Positions 15,001 to 23,507 of a stretch of DNA of 64,000 nucleotides are shown one piece after another; positions within the stretch are counted from its first letter, which is position 1, and each line of letters begins with the position of its first letter. This DNA comes from Oegoconia quadripuncta (taxonomy: Eukaryota > Arthropoda > Insecta > Lepidoptera > Autostichidae), in contig OX438750.1 in NCBI GenBank assembly GCA_949316235.1, forward strand, positions 4,292,501 through 4,356,500, written 5' to 3'. The notes beneath the pieces are model-generated. The model had not been told where the DNA came from. It was given only the letters and a program-made list of their open reading frames with translations, and made no database searches. The position numbers and the translations under genes were made by a program.

Positions 15001-18000
15001 AAATATCATACATAGACGTATAAAAATTTGGAGACCGAACGTAAGGATTAAATAGTGTAGCCTGTTTCCATACAAAAGTTTTACCTACGTTTAGGCTTTG
15101 ACGTATGACGAAATGTCTAGAAATGGGCTCTAATTGTGTGGGTTATCAGATTACGAATATATTAACACTTTAACCTCGTAAGAATTTTGTTTGCAAACAA
15201 CCAATGAAACTATTCAACTATATAACATTATATTGCGAAAGTTTGTATGTGTGTTTGTCATCTCTTCACTCCTAAACGGCTGGACATTTTTTTATTACGG
15301 CAGGTAGGCAAATTTTTTTGCTGAACCGATTTTTATGAAATATTCCAAGCGAACGAAGCCGCGTGCAACAGCTAGTATTATGTTTTATATACCACAAAGC
15401 CAATACACTCCAATTAGATCATATATTCTGTAATCAATATGGCTGGAAAAAAATAAAGTATTTGCGAACGCAAATCGATAATTAGTAAAAACAATTTTAA
15501 TAAGATTAATGATTTTTAATGAATTTTGAGACATACATCAATATTTATATAAATATTCATTTATATAATTGAATATAAAGTGCAGTCGGCTCCATAATTA
15601 ATCATGCTGTAACATCAGCAATTCTCTCAAATTATAGTCTAGATCAGTGGCGGGCAAACTTTCTTCATCGGGGGCCAGTAAGTTTAAGATTTTTCAGAGA
15701 TATAATTACCTATAGTTGAAATGCGTGTTTTGCAATATCTTCAACAGGCATCACGCTATCTAAAACAACACTGTATGCATAATTATGACGCCGACTGTAC
15801 AATTATCATGACTATAGTTTGATTGTGGCAATCTTTTGGCAAAAAAAACTTTACCGCCTCCGTGACTCAATGTAAACAACATTGGGTTTACGATTCGGAG
15901 GTCGCGGGTTCGATCCCCAGCAGGGTACATGTTTATGTACTCGGTTTGGTTGGTGGTAGGGCATTTTAAATGCATCGCCGCCAAGTGCATAAAAAAACAT
16001 GCGGAAAATTGTCAAAAATTGCGATTTCCCAGTCCAGTGATAATTAGTTTCAAATGTTTTCAGCCACTAACAAAGTGACGAACCCGCGGCAGCCTCCGCC
16101 CGAGACAAGCAACATGTTCATTGAGGTGCTCCAGAGGCGGCCGGAGATAATGCAGCAGCTGTTAGGGACGGTCAGTGTCGATCATATTAAAACATAATAG
16201 GTAGTCATGGGAGCGTCGGTGGCGCAGCGGTTAAGACGCGGTCTCCCAATTTAGGGGGTCCGGGTTCGATTCCCACCCAGCCATGTACCAACGAGTTTTT
16301 AAATTTAATTACTTATGCGCATTTATCTCACTGCTCTCTTAAACGGTGAAGGAAAACATCGTGAGGAAACCTGCAATCCTGGAAAATAAAAATTCTAGTG
16401 CATGTGAAGTCCCCTACCCGCATTGGGCCAGCGTGGCAGACTATGGCTCATATACGAGAGAAGGCATATATCCATGCAGTGGGATGTTTATGGGCTGATG
16501 ATGATGAGGTATTCATACATAAGTAACACGCTTCCACCTTCGCCCTCATCTTCACTTAACAGGTGTGATTGAGGTTAAGTGCAAACGCGTTATACATAAA
16601 AGAAAGGTTCCTAGTTTCTGAGCTCACTGTATAAACATACTTATTTCGCAAATCCACAGTATTTACTATTACAAATAGTGGATATATTTAAAAGAAAAAA
16701 AAAAAAAATTTTTTATTGTTTTTTAAATGATTCCAGGTATTGAACGTGATAATGTTCGAGGACTGCTGCAACCAGTGGTCCATGTCCAGACCGCTCCTCG
16801 GCCTGATACTCCTGAATGAGGAACACTTCGCGGCCATTCGCGGCGAGATGATCGCTCAGCAGCCGAGAGACAAGCAAGCGCAGTTGGCGCAGTGGTTCAA
16901 CGGACTCATGGGCGGTATTGAGCCCAATCTGCTAACTAAGAACAGAGACAGGTGAGGACAAGTGTTTAGGGGAACTACGTTTTATAGTATAGGTGACATG
17001 CGACACCCTTGTGGTACACCTGACGCTAATTTGTAGCTAACTAGTTGTAAATCGTTGACATTACTAAAAGTAGAGAGGGAGTGAATGCTTAGTATGGCAG
17101 AAAAAGAATGAATGTAGAATTAATGCAATGGGAATGAGAGGACAACTGTGTAGGGGAACTACGTTTTATAGTATAGGTCACATGCGTCACCCTTGCGGTG
17201 CACCTAACGCTGGTTTGTAGCTAACTAGTTGTAAACCGTTGACGTTAGCAAAGTAGAGAGCGAGTGAATGCTGGGTATGGCAGAAGAAGAATGAAAGTAG
17301 AATTTATGCAGTGGAAATGGGATCTTTGAGAAGTATGAGTGGGGTAACTTCGAAAGTTAGAATTAGGAATCGTGTAATTATGAATTAAGCCGTGTGAAAG
17401 AAGACGCAGGGACAAAGATAAAATACAGATAGGTATACTGAGATGGTTTGGACATGTGGAGAGGATGAATGAAAGAAGACTAACGAAAGAGATATACGAT
17501 GGGAATGTAAATAATAATGTTGGTAGGGGAAGACCACGGCGAACGTACCGTGATCAAATCGAGGACGTCTTAAAGGCCAAGTCAAGAGTACCCTAAACCG
17601 AAGAGCATGTATGAACAACTTTACGAGAGTGAATGAAGCAAAAGATGTGAGTCAGGATCGTAGCAAGTGGAAGTCTATGGTCTACCTATATTTTCGTGCG
17701 TGGAAATTGTAATAGTAAGCATAATAATATAATTCATGCACTGCAAATAATAATTAAATTAAAATGTCAACAATGAACTTGAAACCTAGATATACTTAAC
17801 CCAATTATGAACTGAAACTATTATAGCTACTGTTATATGCAATAAAGTGTTAAATATTTTTTTTTTATGATTGACTGGATTCGCGTTTGACCACAATCTC
17901 ACCTGATGGAAAGTGACGATGTGGTCGAAAATGAAGCACGCGATCCCAGTAAATGGCTATTCACTCTGCTCTTGAAGATCCCAACGTTGTAAGATTCAGG

Positions 18001-18294
18001 AAAGACTCACGCCAGAAGGGAGTTCCATGCCTTGGCTGTTCGGATGATGAATGAAGAATCGAACTTCTTAGTGCGAATGTTCGGTATATTAACTATATAC
18101 GGGTGGAATCCCTCACCACGCCTAGTGGTCCGAAGATGGAAGGGTGACGGTGGAATAAGATTGTAGGTCATAAAAACCTTTTTTCTGTCAACAGATTCAC
18201 GCAAAATCTATCAATCTTCCGACGGGATATCAACGATCTCCTAAAGGGTGCGGCGGTGAACACAAGTTCGGTGAACGACATGATGACGTCGTAA
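48..18294 (+). CDS. XPO7: Exportin-7 (RanBP16), C-terminal half, 12 exons, 5' partial
   Basis: Exons read by eye: 48-214, 1601-1745, 2983-3133, 4191-4350, 5492-5682, 6581-6710, 7745-7826, 8783-8921, 14671-14748, 16064-16170, 16737-16951, 18195-18294. All are flanked by AG...GT and join in one frame to a TAA stop at 18292. The joined product is 554 residues, about half of the roughly 1090 residues usual for the family, so the N-terminal importin-beta/Ran-binding part lies upstream of the window. Conserved stretches seen: [91 protein letters not shown], and the C-terminal NDMMTS. Exportin-7 is a HEAT-repeat karyopherin that binds RanGTP and carries cargo through nuclear pores. The reading frame looks intact, with no stop or frameshift in any exon. 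Introns range from about 0.5 to 5.7 kb and are full of repeats. Confidence 0.95.
232..430 (-). mobile_element. 3' end of a LINE, antisense
   Basis: A CAATA-type short tandem tail (near 230-250) leads into CTCTTTATTGCGC, an antisense poly(A)-signal region of the kind found at the 3' ends of CR1-type LINE copies. It lies in the first XPO7 intron. Family not determined. Confidence 0.35.
431..1185. other. Intron sequence with nothing recognised
   Basis: A+T-rich XPO7 intron sequence. I see no coding potential, tandem repeat or familiar element here; a short inverted pattern near 700-850 is not convincing. Confidence 0.5.
1186..1447 (+). mobile_element. tRNA-derived SINE, family A (worn copy)
   Basis: The tRNA-like head shows an A-box-like GGTGAAGTGGTTAG and a B-box GGTTCAAATCC, followed by the family body (GAGTTATGGAT, TAGATGGCGCTGTG) and a TATTTATTTA tail. 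Promoter boxes are those of RNA polymerase III. Confidence 0.75.
2181..2400 (-). mobile_element. CR1/Jockey-type LINE fragment, antisense
   Basis: Translated on the minus strand it gives a stretch ([16 protein letters not shown]) that aligns with the C-terminal part of the intact LINE ORF at 33978-36884 (KNIASFRKNSDKHDVN). A dead 5'-truncated copy in XPO7 intron 2. Confidence 0.7.
2631..2835 (+). mobile_element. Helitron-like non-autonomous element
   Basis: Begins TCTATAAT and ends with a short hairpin (GCGGACGAAGTCGC) and CTAG followed by T. These are the features of lepidopteran Helitron-like elements, which insert without target duplication. The body carries the usual GGCTGGACGGATTT motif. 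About 205 bp, non-coding. Confidence 0.65.
2842..2938 (-). mobile_element. tRNA-derived SINE family C, head fragment
   Basis: Reverse complement shows GTGGCTCAGCGATTAACACG, then a CTCCCAATTT-like stretch and a GGTTCGC-type B box. It sits 45 bp upstream of XPO7 exon 3 (2983). Confidence 0.6.
3553..3783. mobile_element. Palindromic MITE (TA-target type)
   Basis: Contains ATTAACTGGTGACG and GATTACGAACAACTTTCC and their inverted partners, shared with copies near 33510, 37137 and 53675. The ends resemble the AGGGTGAAATT termini of the best copy at 53675-53937. Confidence 0.6.
3782..4055. mobile_element. MITE with AGGCCCGTATTAATAAA terminus, truncated
   Basis: Starts with the terminal repeat seen complete at 29365-29678 and contains the same internal inverted blocks built on CTTGAG/CTCAAG. 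The opposite terminus is missing. It lies about 135 bp upstream of XPO7 exon 4. Confidence 0.7.
4479..4745 (+). mobile_element. tRNA-derived SINE, family A
   Basis: Near-complete copy: A box TGGTGTAGTGG, B box GGTTCGAATCC, body with CGAGTTATGGATG, an A-rich spacer, AACTAGATGGCGCTGTG, and a TATTTATTG tail. It lies in an XPO7 intron, sense orientation. Confidence 0.85.
4750..4945 (-). mobile_element. CR1/Jockey-type LINE 3' UTR fragment, antisense
   Basis: Matches in reverse the region after the ORF of the LINE at 33978-36884: GATTTTACATTTTTAA, the GAGAAGAACAA block and AATATTTCATTATTAA are shared. A dead copy in XPO7 intron 4. Confidence 0.65.
4976..5356. repeat. Unclassified interspersed repeat
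   Basis: GAGCTCTTTTCATGTGCTTCC through ATAAAGCGGTTACTTTTAA, GTTATCCGATAATACAC and AACGCCAATTTCATAGGTAAGG recurs at 13022-14551 (split by a solo LTR) and 37930-38262. The right part (CCGTCTCTTCCCGTG, TCGTAAAAGGCGAT) also recurs at 51300-51430. No coding capacity seen. Confidence 0.6.
5795..5895 (+). mobile_element. tRNA-derived SINE family B, fragment
   Basis: ATCGGAGGTCGTGAATTCGATCCC corresponds to the B-box part of the head, followed by TTGGTTGATGGTAGGGC and ATTTTAAATGTCC of the body. Both ends are missing. Confidence 0.6.
6225..6366. mobile_element. Foldback MITE, 142 bp, family TGGTGTCG
   Basis: Almost perfectly palindromic: it starts TGGTGTCGATTCGGATGTAC and ends with the inverted counterpart GTACATTCGAATCGACATCA, with arms of about 45 bp containing AAAACCAGTTTT. 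Other copies are at 46894-47020 and 52438-52578. Confidence 0.8.
6764..7036 (+). mobile_element. tRNA-derived SINE, family A
   Basis: Intact A box (TGGTGTAGTGG) but a damaged B box (GGGGCCCTGC in its place). The body and the TAGATGGCGCTG segment are conserved. It begins 54 bp after the end of XPO7 exon 6. Confidence 0.8.
7203..7468 (-). mobile_element. tRNA-derived SINE family A, rearranged
   Basis: Reverse-orientation tail (ATATCTTTGCACATAC, CTAGTTCCACAC) and head (GGGATTCGAACCCGCGAC) of family A flank about 110 bp of foreign sequence in place of the middle of the SINE. Confidence 0.6.
7876..8155 (+). mobile_element. tRNA-derived SINE, family C
   Basis: Head GCGTCGGTGGCTCGGCGG...GACGCGGTCTCCC with B box GGTTCGATTCC, body GAGTTTTTAAATTTAATTAC, GCATTGGGCCAGCGTGG, ending in a GATGATGATGATGA tail. 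Near full length. Confidence 0.8.
8959..9283 (+). mobile_element. tRNA-derived SINE, family B
   Basis: Head CCGCCTCCGTGGCTCAATGT with B box GGTTCGATACC. The body includes GGTTGGTGGTAGGGCA, GCTAGCTACCACCATCTTAT and CAGAGATAAGATAGCCAG, ending in a poly(A)-type tail. It begins 37 bp after the end of XPO7 exon 8. Confidence 0.85.
9647..9920 (+). mobile_element. tRNA-derived SINE, family A
   Basis: Full-length copy with A box TGGTGTAGTGG, B box GGTTCGAATCC and the TAGATGGCGCTGTG segment. It ends directly at the TTAA that starts the piggyBac-like element. Confidence 0.85.
10703..11870 (+). pseudogene. N-terminal coding remnant of a piggyBac-like transposase (two exons)
   Basis: Exon 1 (10703-10816) starts with ATG and gives 38 residues, ending at a GTAAGT donor. 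After a TTTTTTTAG acceptor, 11634-11870 continues in phase. It begins [14 protein letters not shown], then a run of five arginines, [12 protein letters not shown], then an acidic stretch [11 protein letters not shown]. The frame is cut at about 11871 by an antisense LINE fragment. Nothing of the catalytic domain remains. Assignment to a transposase rests on the TTAA-flanked context and on the disordered acidic N-terminus usual in that family, so it is inference; a captured host gene fragment is the alternative. Confidence 0.45.
11872..12000 (-). mobile_element. CR1/Jockey-type LINE fragment, antisense
   Basis: TTAATTTCCTTAAACTTATC, AGAGACACTCTAGG and AATGGCACGAATAGCACG are shared with 57570-57650 and correspond in reverse to the C-terminal reverse-transcriptase region ([18 protein letters not shown]) of the family. 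Nested in the piggyBac-like element. Confidence 0.7.
12712..12850. repeat. Fragment of the CCCGTCTC/CACGTGTG repeat
   Basis: GTATTGTGTGGTTTCGGGACTC, GGACTTTCCATCAAAA and CCTGTCACGTGTGCATTT resemble 5260-5360 and 51300-51430. Confidence 0.45.
13295..13303 (+). promoter_or_regulatory. TATA box of the solo LTR
   Basis: TATATAAAG, with a possible initiator (ACAGTCG) about 30 bases downstream near 13327. It may still drive transcription within XPO7 intron 8; not shown. Confidence 0.4.
13409..13662. repeat. Four GC-rich repeat units inside the solo LTR
   Basis: A unit of about 45 bp (ACCCTGCCGCGCTCG, then GCGGATTCCCGGAGAGTGGC) occurs four times, near 13409, 13486, 13555 and 13618, separated by variable C-rich spacers. 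Each unit's ends are partly self-complementary (GTACC...GGTAC). Confidence 0.85.
14801..15010 (+). mobile_element. tRNA-derived SINE, family A
   Basis: GACGATTGGTGTAGTGGTTAG head with a slightly damaged B box (GCGGTTCGAATCC), then the GAGTTATGGATG body. The tail is shorter than in other copies. Confidence 0.75.
15214..15375 (+). mobile_element. Helitron-like non-autonomous element
   Basis: Shares with 2631-2835 the start region (ATTATATTGCGAAAGTTTG), the GGCTGGACA block, GCTGAACCGATTTTTATGA, and the end GCGAACGAAGCCGCGTGCAACAGCTAG with the terminal CTAG|T. Confidence 0.6.
15853..15980 (+). mobile_element. tRNA-derived SINE family B, 3' truncated
   Basis: Complete head CCGCCTCCGTGACTCAATGT and B box GGTTCGATCCC, then the GGTTGGTGGTAGGGC block; the rest of the body is missing. 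Confidence 0.8.
16207..16510 (+). mobile_element. tRNA-derived SINE, family C
   Basis: Full-length: GAGCGTCGGTGGCGCAGCGG head, B box GGTTCGATTCC, the GTGAGGAAACCTGC and GCATTGGGCCAGCGTGG blocks, GATGATGATGA tail. Begins 36 bp after XPO7 exon 10. Confidence 0.8.
16952..17321. repeat. Tandem duplication of about 184 bp
   Basis: AGGGGAACTACGTTTTATAG at 16968 recurs at 17152, and the following 150 bases (TTGTAGCTAACTAGTTGTAA, GGGAGTGAATGC) repeat with about 10% difference. The first unit starts at the splice donor of XPO7 exon 11 (16952). Confidence 0.8.
17319..17690 (+). mobile_element. LINE reverse-transcriptase C-terminal remnant
   Basis: The frames give [14 protein letters not shown], then [18 protein letters not shown] and [20 protein letters not shown], the conserved C-terminal region of many insect LINE polyproteins, followed by a broken WKSMV. 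Stops and shifts show it is dead. Confidence 0.65.
17870..18175 (-). mobile_element. LINE C-terminal remnant, antisense, next to the last XPO7 acceptor
   Basis: Minus-strand translation gives [20 protein letters not shown] and [18 protein letters not shown], a conserved LINE C-terminus, followed by a 3' UTR with CATCGTCACTTTCCATCAGG. Related copies lie at 54640-54840, 48110-48175 and 62975-63045. Homology runs to about 20 bp from the acceptor of the terminal XPO7 exon. Confidence 0.6.
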
Positions 18295-18732
18295 TTGTAC
18301 ATACAGGTTGTAAAAGTTAAGCTATGTTCGCGGGTGTACTGCAAACTAACTCAACGGCGGCCGCTACGTCTCGCTCTTGCGAAACGTGTCGCGTATAGCG
18401 GGAGTGAGACAGACTACCTTATTTGTATAGCCAGAGTATGTAAGAGTACTGCAATGAAGTTAGCGGAGATTAGATGAGGATTTTGGACGGGTTTTATTCG
18501 AGATTAGACCTTTTCTTCTATAGATTTAAGTCTGTTGTATATTTATAATCATTGTAGAAAGATCTTTAGACAAATATATACATGTTATCATCCTGTACAA
18601 GGGGAAGTCGCGGATTCATTTCTGTATAAAAGACACGCAAAATTTCTTTATACCTTATCCCAAAAAACAGTGAAAAGGACCATTAAATATTTAATATTAG
18701 ACATTTAATTAATCTTTATTCAGACATAAGTT

Positions 18733-19076
18733 ATATCGCTGTCGCGCTCGGTTAAATGGTTAGTCACTATTGTGTCGTCCTAGAAGTAAAATTTATTATT
18801 CGTAATAGGTTTGCCTGTTAGCGTTAAGCTGCCTAATTTGTAGTTTCTATAAGATATTGAAATCTACCCTCCTTATTTAAACAATAAAGCGTATTTGATT
18901 GATTATAATTTTATAATGGATAGCGATGAAGAGGAAGCATTATTATCATATAAATGTAGAACACGAATTTCATAGAGAATTTTACACATTAGTCCCACGT
19001 TAAAGCGATGAAGATAGGTTTTACAATGCATTTGGAATGTCAGGCGATGTCGTCTACCGAACGCGACAGCGATATT
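18733..19076. mobile_element. Short inverted-repeat DNA transposon remnant
   Basis: ATATCGCTGTCGCGCTCGG at the left matches inverted CCGAACGCGACAGCGATAT at the right with one mismatch, about 340 bp apart. Inside, ATG at 18916 opens a tiny frame (MDSDEEEALLSYK) like the acidic starts of some DNA-transposon proteins. Further copies of the GCGACAGCGATATTGCTACC motif follow to 19130. Superfamily not settled. Confidence 0.45.
18883..18888 (+). promoter_or_regulatory. Candidate polyadenylation signal of the exportin-7 gene
   Basis: AATAAA about 590 bases past the XPO7 stop codon, followed by a T/G-rich stretch. It is the first perfect hexamer I noticed after the stop. No transcript evidence is available, and another AATAAA occurs further on near 19270. 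Confidence 0.35.
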
Positions 19077-19826
19077 GCTACCAGCGCAACAGCGATATTG
19101 CTACCGAGCGCGACCGCGAAATTGCTTATATCCGAATATACCATTATTTGGGTGTTTAACTATTCATTCGTTCATATGTTAACGGTAAACCATTGTCACC
19201 AATTTTTATACAAACTTTAATCAACCACAAGCACAAGTAAAGAATTAAGACACATTATCGGTATTATGTAATAAAAGTTAAAGTTGGTGAAGTGAAAGCT
19301 TTATATTTTTTAAAGTGACGGAACTAAATATCAGTGTTGTCCTTTTTGTGTGTTCATAGTCAAAAAAGGATTAGGACGTCGTCAATAAAATAACAAATAT
19401 CACATTTATTTATTTATGTGACGTAACTGCTTACACCACTAGGAAACAGACTCGTATTTTTGTGTGCATTTATTACATTATTTAATTATGAAGGAATGAA
19501 TATTTAATTATTACCAGCTAGTGAGAAATTTCTATACATGCTAAGGCTACTGCCTATGTAGTAGTTTTTTTTTATGTAGAAATGCACCCGTGACTTTCGT
19601 ATTTTCGATCTATATTAAAATATCAAGTCGATGGTCAAGTTTTCAGTACATCCAATTCTGTATAGTAGTTTCTGGTGTTGATGGTATGCGTTTCCTACTA
19701 CATTAGGGGCTACCAGCCTTTGCATGTCGCCAGCGGAATCTTGGTACTCCAGTGTGGCCATTATAGAACCTAGTCACGATAACGCTAATACTAAACAGAC
19801 ACATATCATAAGTTTGAAAGACGACC

Positions 19827-20058
19827 GATTGGTGTAGTGGATAGTGACGCTGTCAGCGAAACCAACGGTTGCGGGTTCGAATCCCGCGACGGGTAAATGT
19901 TTGTGTGATGAATATGAACATTTATTCCTGAGTCATGGATGTTTATATAAATATTTTTATGTATATTTATCCGTTATCTAGTGTCCATAGTACAAGCTTT
20001 GCTTAGTTTGGGACTAGGTGATTGGTAGGTTGAATTGTCCGAAATATTTATTTATTAT
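19827..20058 (+). mobile_element. tRNA-derived SINE, family A variant
   Basis: GACCGATTGGTGTAGTGGATAG head with AGCGAAACCAACGGTTGCGG in place of the usual ACCAAAAGGTTGC, and B box GGTTCGAATCC. The body is the family type. A head fragment of this variant also occurs near 26918 and 27240. Confidence 0.75.
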
Positions 20059-20072
20059 TTGCATTTATTGTA

Positions 20073-20300
20073 TTGTAGGGCATTTTAAATGTCCGCCTGG
20101 CTAGCTACCACCATCTTATCAAAATCTGCCGCCAAGCAGCAATGTTAATAGCATTATTGTGTTCCAATTGTCAGAGATAAGATAGCCAGTCCCCCAAATG
20201 TGTTGGGGTCTCCGGGTCAGTACGTTTCCACCTTCGACCTCATCTTTATTTAACATCAGGTGTGATTGAGATCAAGTACGAACCCGTAGGGCCAAAAAAA
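20073..20300 (+). mobile_element. tRNA-derived SINE family B, 5' truncated
   Basis: Begins in the body at GTAGGGCATTTTAAATGTCC and runs through CAGAGATAAGATAGCCAG to the A-rich tail; the tRNA head is absent. Confidence 0.8.
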
Positions 20301-20329
20301 AAGTCGTTCATTTGTGTAAAATAATTAAT

Positions 20330-21080
20330 TTTTGTGGTGTAACTTCCTGTAAACTTATAGTTCCTGATTTTTTGTAGAAGGATAGAGTACCTGTCAGTCA
20401 TAGAATAGAAATCTTTTCTAACTATTCTGTAGCTTGCTTTAGGTATAGTATAGTTATTTAGTTATAAAACCTACAATATTAAATTAAAAATCGGAGTCTC
20501 CCCACAGACAATGGATCACGTATTGTCTTGCCCCGCGTGTCCTGACAGCTGCACCTTTGACGACCACCTTAACGCCACAGACAGTGCTGTTAGAGTGGCT
20601 AAGTTTTGGTCGAATAAAATTTGAAACTTGCCTCGAAACGAAGAGAAGAGAAGAAGATTAAATTAAAGTTACCAACGTGAACTTCAGTACATTGTAGAAG
20701 ACGCTAAGATATCGTAAAATAATTTTCTAAAAAATTAATCAATCGCTACTTTATAATTTCTAGAAATAGTTTATTCAGGTGTGATATTTGCCCTCGGTGA
20801 AATTTTTCATAAATGTAAAGAAGTTATTGTTCGATTTTTTTTTTTTTGTAAATAGTTAAAGGAGTTCAAAGTATATTCTCCGACGCAATGAAATTCACAG
20901 TTGTAATTTTAATCTAATATTCAATTATTATTATTATTAAATTCTTCATTGCATACAAAAATAAGAGGTTAATTATCGTGTTTTTTTTTTTTAATAGTTA
21001 CAGGAGTTCTAAGTATATTCTCCGACGCAATGAAATTCACATTGGTAATTTTAATCTAATAGTCAATTTTTTATATTAAA
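20330..21080. repeat. Unclassified repeat, inverted relative to 38290-38860
   Basis: TAGCTTGCTTTAGGTATAG, AAAACCTACAATATTAAATT and two direct copies of TATATTCTCCGACGCAATGA (near 20870 and 21013) recur in reverse order and orientation around 38320-38780. Part of the left block also occurs near 33000-33120. Confidence 0.55.
20500..20624 (+). mobile_element. Possible LINE C-terminal fragment
   Basis: A frame ending in TGA gives MDHVLSCPACPDSCTFDD and RVAKFWSNKI, with a Cys-rich motif like those at the ends of lepidopteran retroelement ORFs. It continues from no open frame upstream. Family uncertain. Confidence 0.35.
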
Positions 21081-21149
21081 TACCTATACTATATCTAAAT
21101 CAAGCTACCGATTTTTTAGAAAACATTTTTATTAATATATGTTATCATG

Positions 21150-21420
21150 TCATATTCTGAATTACCTCTTTCGCTAAGGCCTCCACTACGCCTCTGTTCA
21201 CCCCGACATTCAGTATATTCTTGTTCAATTTAAGAGCTATGCTCTTGTCGGTGGAGTGACGCCACGTGTCTCTACTTTCCGCCCTCGATTTAACCTACGA
21301 CACGACATTCACCTTTTCTTTCACTTGGTCAAAGTAATTACGCCTAGGTGATCCCCTTCCTCTCATTCCTTCAATCTTTTTCTTAATTATGTTCTTCAAA
21401 AAAATATCAATATATACGGA
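21150..21420 (-). mobile_element. LINE C-terminal remnant, antisense
   Basis: In reverse it reads GRGSPRRNYFDQVKEKVN..., then VSRAESRDTWRHSTD-like sequence, matching 37440-37625 and 57766-57850. Reading frame broken. Confidence 0.5.
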
Positions 21421-21667
21421 GTATTATTATCCATTGGTGGCTGGTAGCCCCTAATTTTAATTCTAGCAGCCGTAACACATGCCTGATTAAGTATTTTGTT
21501 GCTATTTACTATATGATTGTAAGAAATAAGTAAGACTTTTATTTTTTTACGTTGATTTGTTGTATTTATAGTATATGGACAAAGTAATTGTGATGTCTTT
21601 CGTCAGTAGCATTCATCTGTATACCACTAAAAGGGAAGGGGCAATAGAAGCTCTAAATGCAATATAC

Positions 21668-21850
21668 AAATACCGTCTTATTCATAAAAAATTACAAACG
21701 CTTTATAAGCCTGTTTTTAAACGACTTCATAGTTACAGTGTGTTTTGTCGTTCATAAGGAAAAGTTATAATGAAAGAAAGTAACAAAATATACTTTAACT
21801 AAAACAGGCTTTTATAGCGTTTGTAAATTTTTATGAATAAGAGGGTTAGT
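21668..21850. repeat. Foldback repeat, arms about 48 bp
   Basis: CTTATTCATAAAAAATTACAAACGC...AAGCCTGTTTTTA pairs with TAAAACAGGCTTTTATAGCG...TTTTTATGAATAAGAG; the loop is about 65 bp. Non-coding MITE-like unit. Confidence 0.6.
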
Positions 21851-22099
21851 CTTTCAATTATTCATGATCTTTTCATAATCAGGATGTTCTGGTTCATGCT
21901 CTTTTAATACTGCAGTGTTGTGCCTCTCAGATAACCTACAATCGTGAAAACGGTCCGTTTCAAGCGGTTTTTAAAATTTCAAGCCCAAATTTTTTCGAAA
22001 TGAGTAAACCGATTCATATTAAACTTTATAAGCATAATGCACGTACGTACATAGAGATCTATAAAGTAAATTTTCGAAAAAGAGTATTGGAATTAAATT

Positions 22100-22370
22100 G
22101 ACGACCTGTTTGGTGCAGTGGTTAGAAAATCTGCTGCTATACCAAAAGGTCGCGGGTTCGAATCCCGCTAGGGGCATATGATTGTATGATGAATACAGAC
22201 ATGTGTTCCCGAGTTATGGATGTTTTTCCATTTATGTGTGTATTTATTTACAAAAAAAAATATATTTGTGTAGTTTATCAACCATCTGGAATCTATAATA
22301 CAAGCCTAGTTGCTTAGTGTGGAACTATATGGCGCTGTGTGTATGTGCAAAGATATTTATTTATTTATAT
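22100..22370 (+). mobile_element. tRNA-derived SINE, family A
   Basis: Near-complete: GACGACCTGTTTGGTGCAGTGG head, B box GGTTCGAATCC, body and TATTTATTTA tail. It is followed 10 bp later by a family B SINE. Confidence 0.85.
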
Positions 22371-22378
22371 TTAAATTC

Positions 22379-22700
22379 ATCCGCCTCCGTGGCTCAATGT
22401 AAACAGCTTTGGGTGTACGATTCGTAGGCCGCGGGTTCGATCTCCAGCGGGGTACATATTTAGTACTCGGTTTGGTTGGTGGTAGGGCATTTTAAATGTC
22501 CGCCTGGCTAGCTACCACCATCTTATCTAAATCTGCCGCCAAGCAGCAATGTTAATAGCATTGTCGTGTTCCGGTTGTCAGAGATAAGATAGCCAGTCCC
22601 CCAGGATTTCCGGGTCAGTACGCTTCCACCTTCGACCTCATCTTCACTTAACATCAGGTGTGATTGAGGTCAAGTACCAACCCGTTACGCATAAAAAAAA
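22379..22700 (+). mobile_element. tRNA-derived SINE, family B
   Basis: Complete copy with head CCGCCTCCGTGGCTCAATGT, B box GGTTCGATCTC (one change), full body and A-rich tail. Confidence 0.85.
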
Positions 22701-23507
22701 AACAATATTGCATTTTTCCTGTTACTATGGAAAACTTAAAATCGTACATATTCTCTACTGACTTTTTAGACCTATGTACGTCTTTATGCGTATAGTTTCA
22801 TTAGAATCGGTTTATTCGTTTTGAAAAGTTTACACTTGAATGAAATACCGTACGGTAAACCCTCTTAAAACATTATTCAAGTAGTCATTTTCTATGTAAC
22901 GCATTTATATCAACTGTATGTAGTCCAATAGATGGAGTTTCGACGAATAAGTGATTAATTATAAATGGTACTATAGAATGTTTTATTTTACGTATTTTCT
23001 AATAGATAATAGATCCTCATTTGATGAATTAAATACTTGTTAAGTAATAAATGTAATTGTAGTTGTTTGTGTGAGTTCGATTACATAAAATTAATATTGT
23101 TCTTTGAATGGGAGTCCATGTGGCTTTTCGCTCCTTTATTTATTGTATGTTAGTGTTTTATAAGTGTGTATAGATTTTATTAATAGGTGTCGTGTATGAT
23201 TTGATTAGGATATGGCGGGAGGCAAGACGACGCATTGGTAATGGTGGTTGAATCACGATGTTTTTTCAGCAAAGAAAGATTTTCTTAATGAAGAAAACCT
23301 ACGAGAAAACAGAGGGCGGAGTGTGAGTTTTGTTTCGACTTAACTTTACTACCGCGTTCAAGTTTACGTGACGATTTGTATGAAGAAATGTGCAGCGCCT
23401 CTAGCGGATAGTTTGCAAAACGATTTTTTTCATAGGGACTTTTTGCGTAAACGCGATGGTAATGTTAAAAACGAGACAAAACTCGCACTTCGCACACGCA
23501 TCTAGAT

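Larger units (their letters stand above)
19705..21452. repeat. Perfect 17 bp inverted pair about 1.75 kb apart
   Basis: ATTAGGGGCTACCAGCC (19702-19718) and its exact inverse (21439-21455) enclose SINE and LINE pieces. With TA on the outside this could be the terminal repeat of a mariner-type element, but no transposase is left inside. Confidence 0.4.

Noticed and set aside
15647..15700. Possible hAT terminus (CAGTGGCGGGCAAAC)
   Set aside because: No inverted partner or 8 bp duplication was found before the SINE at 15853; at most a truncated end.
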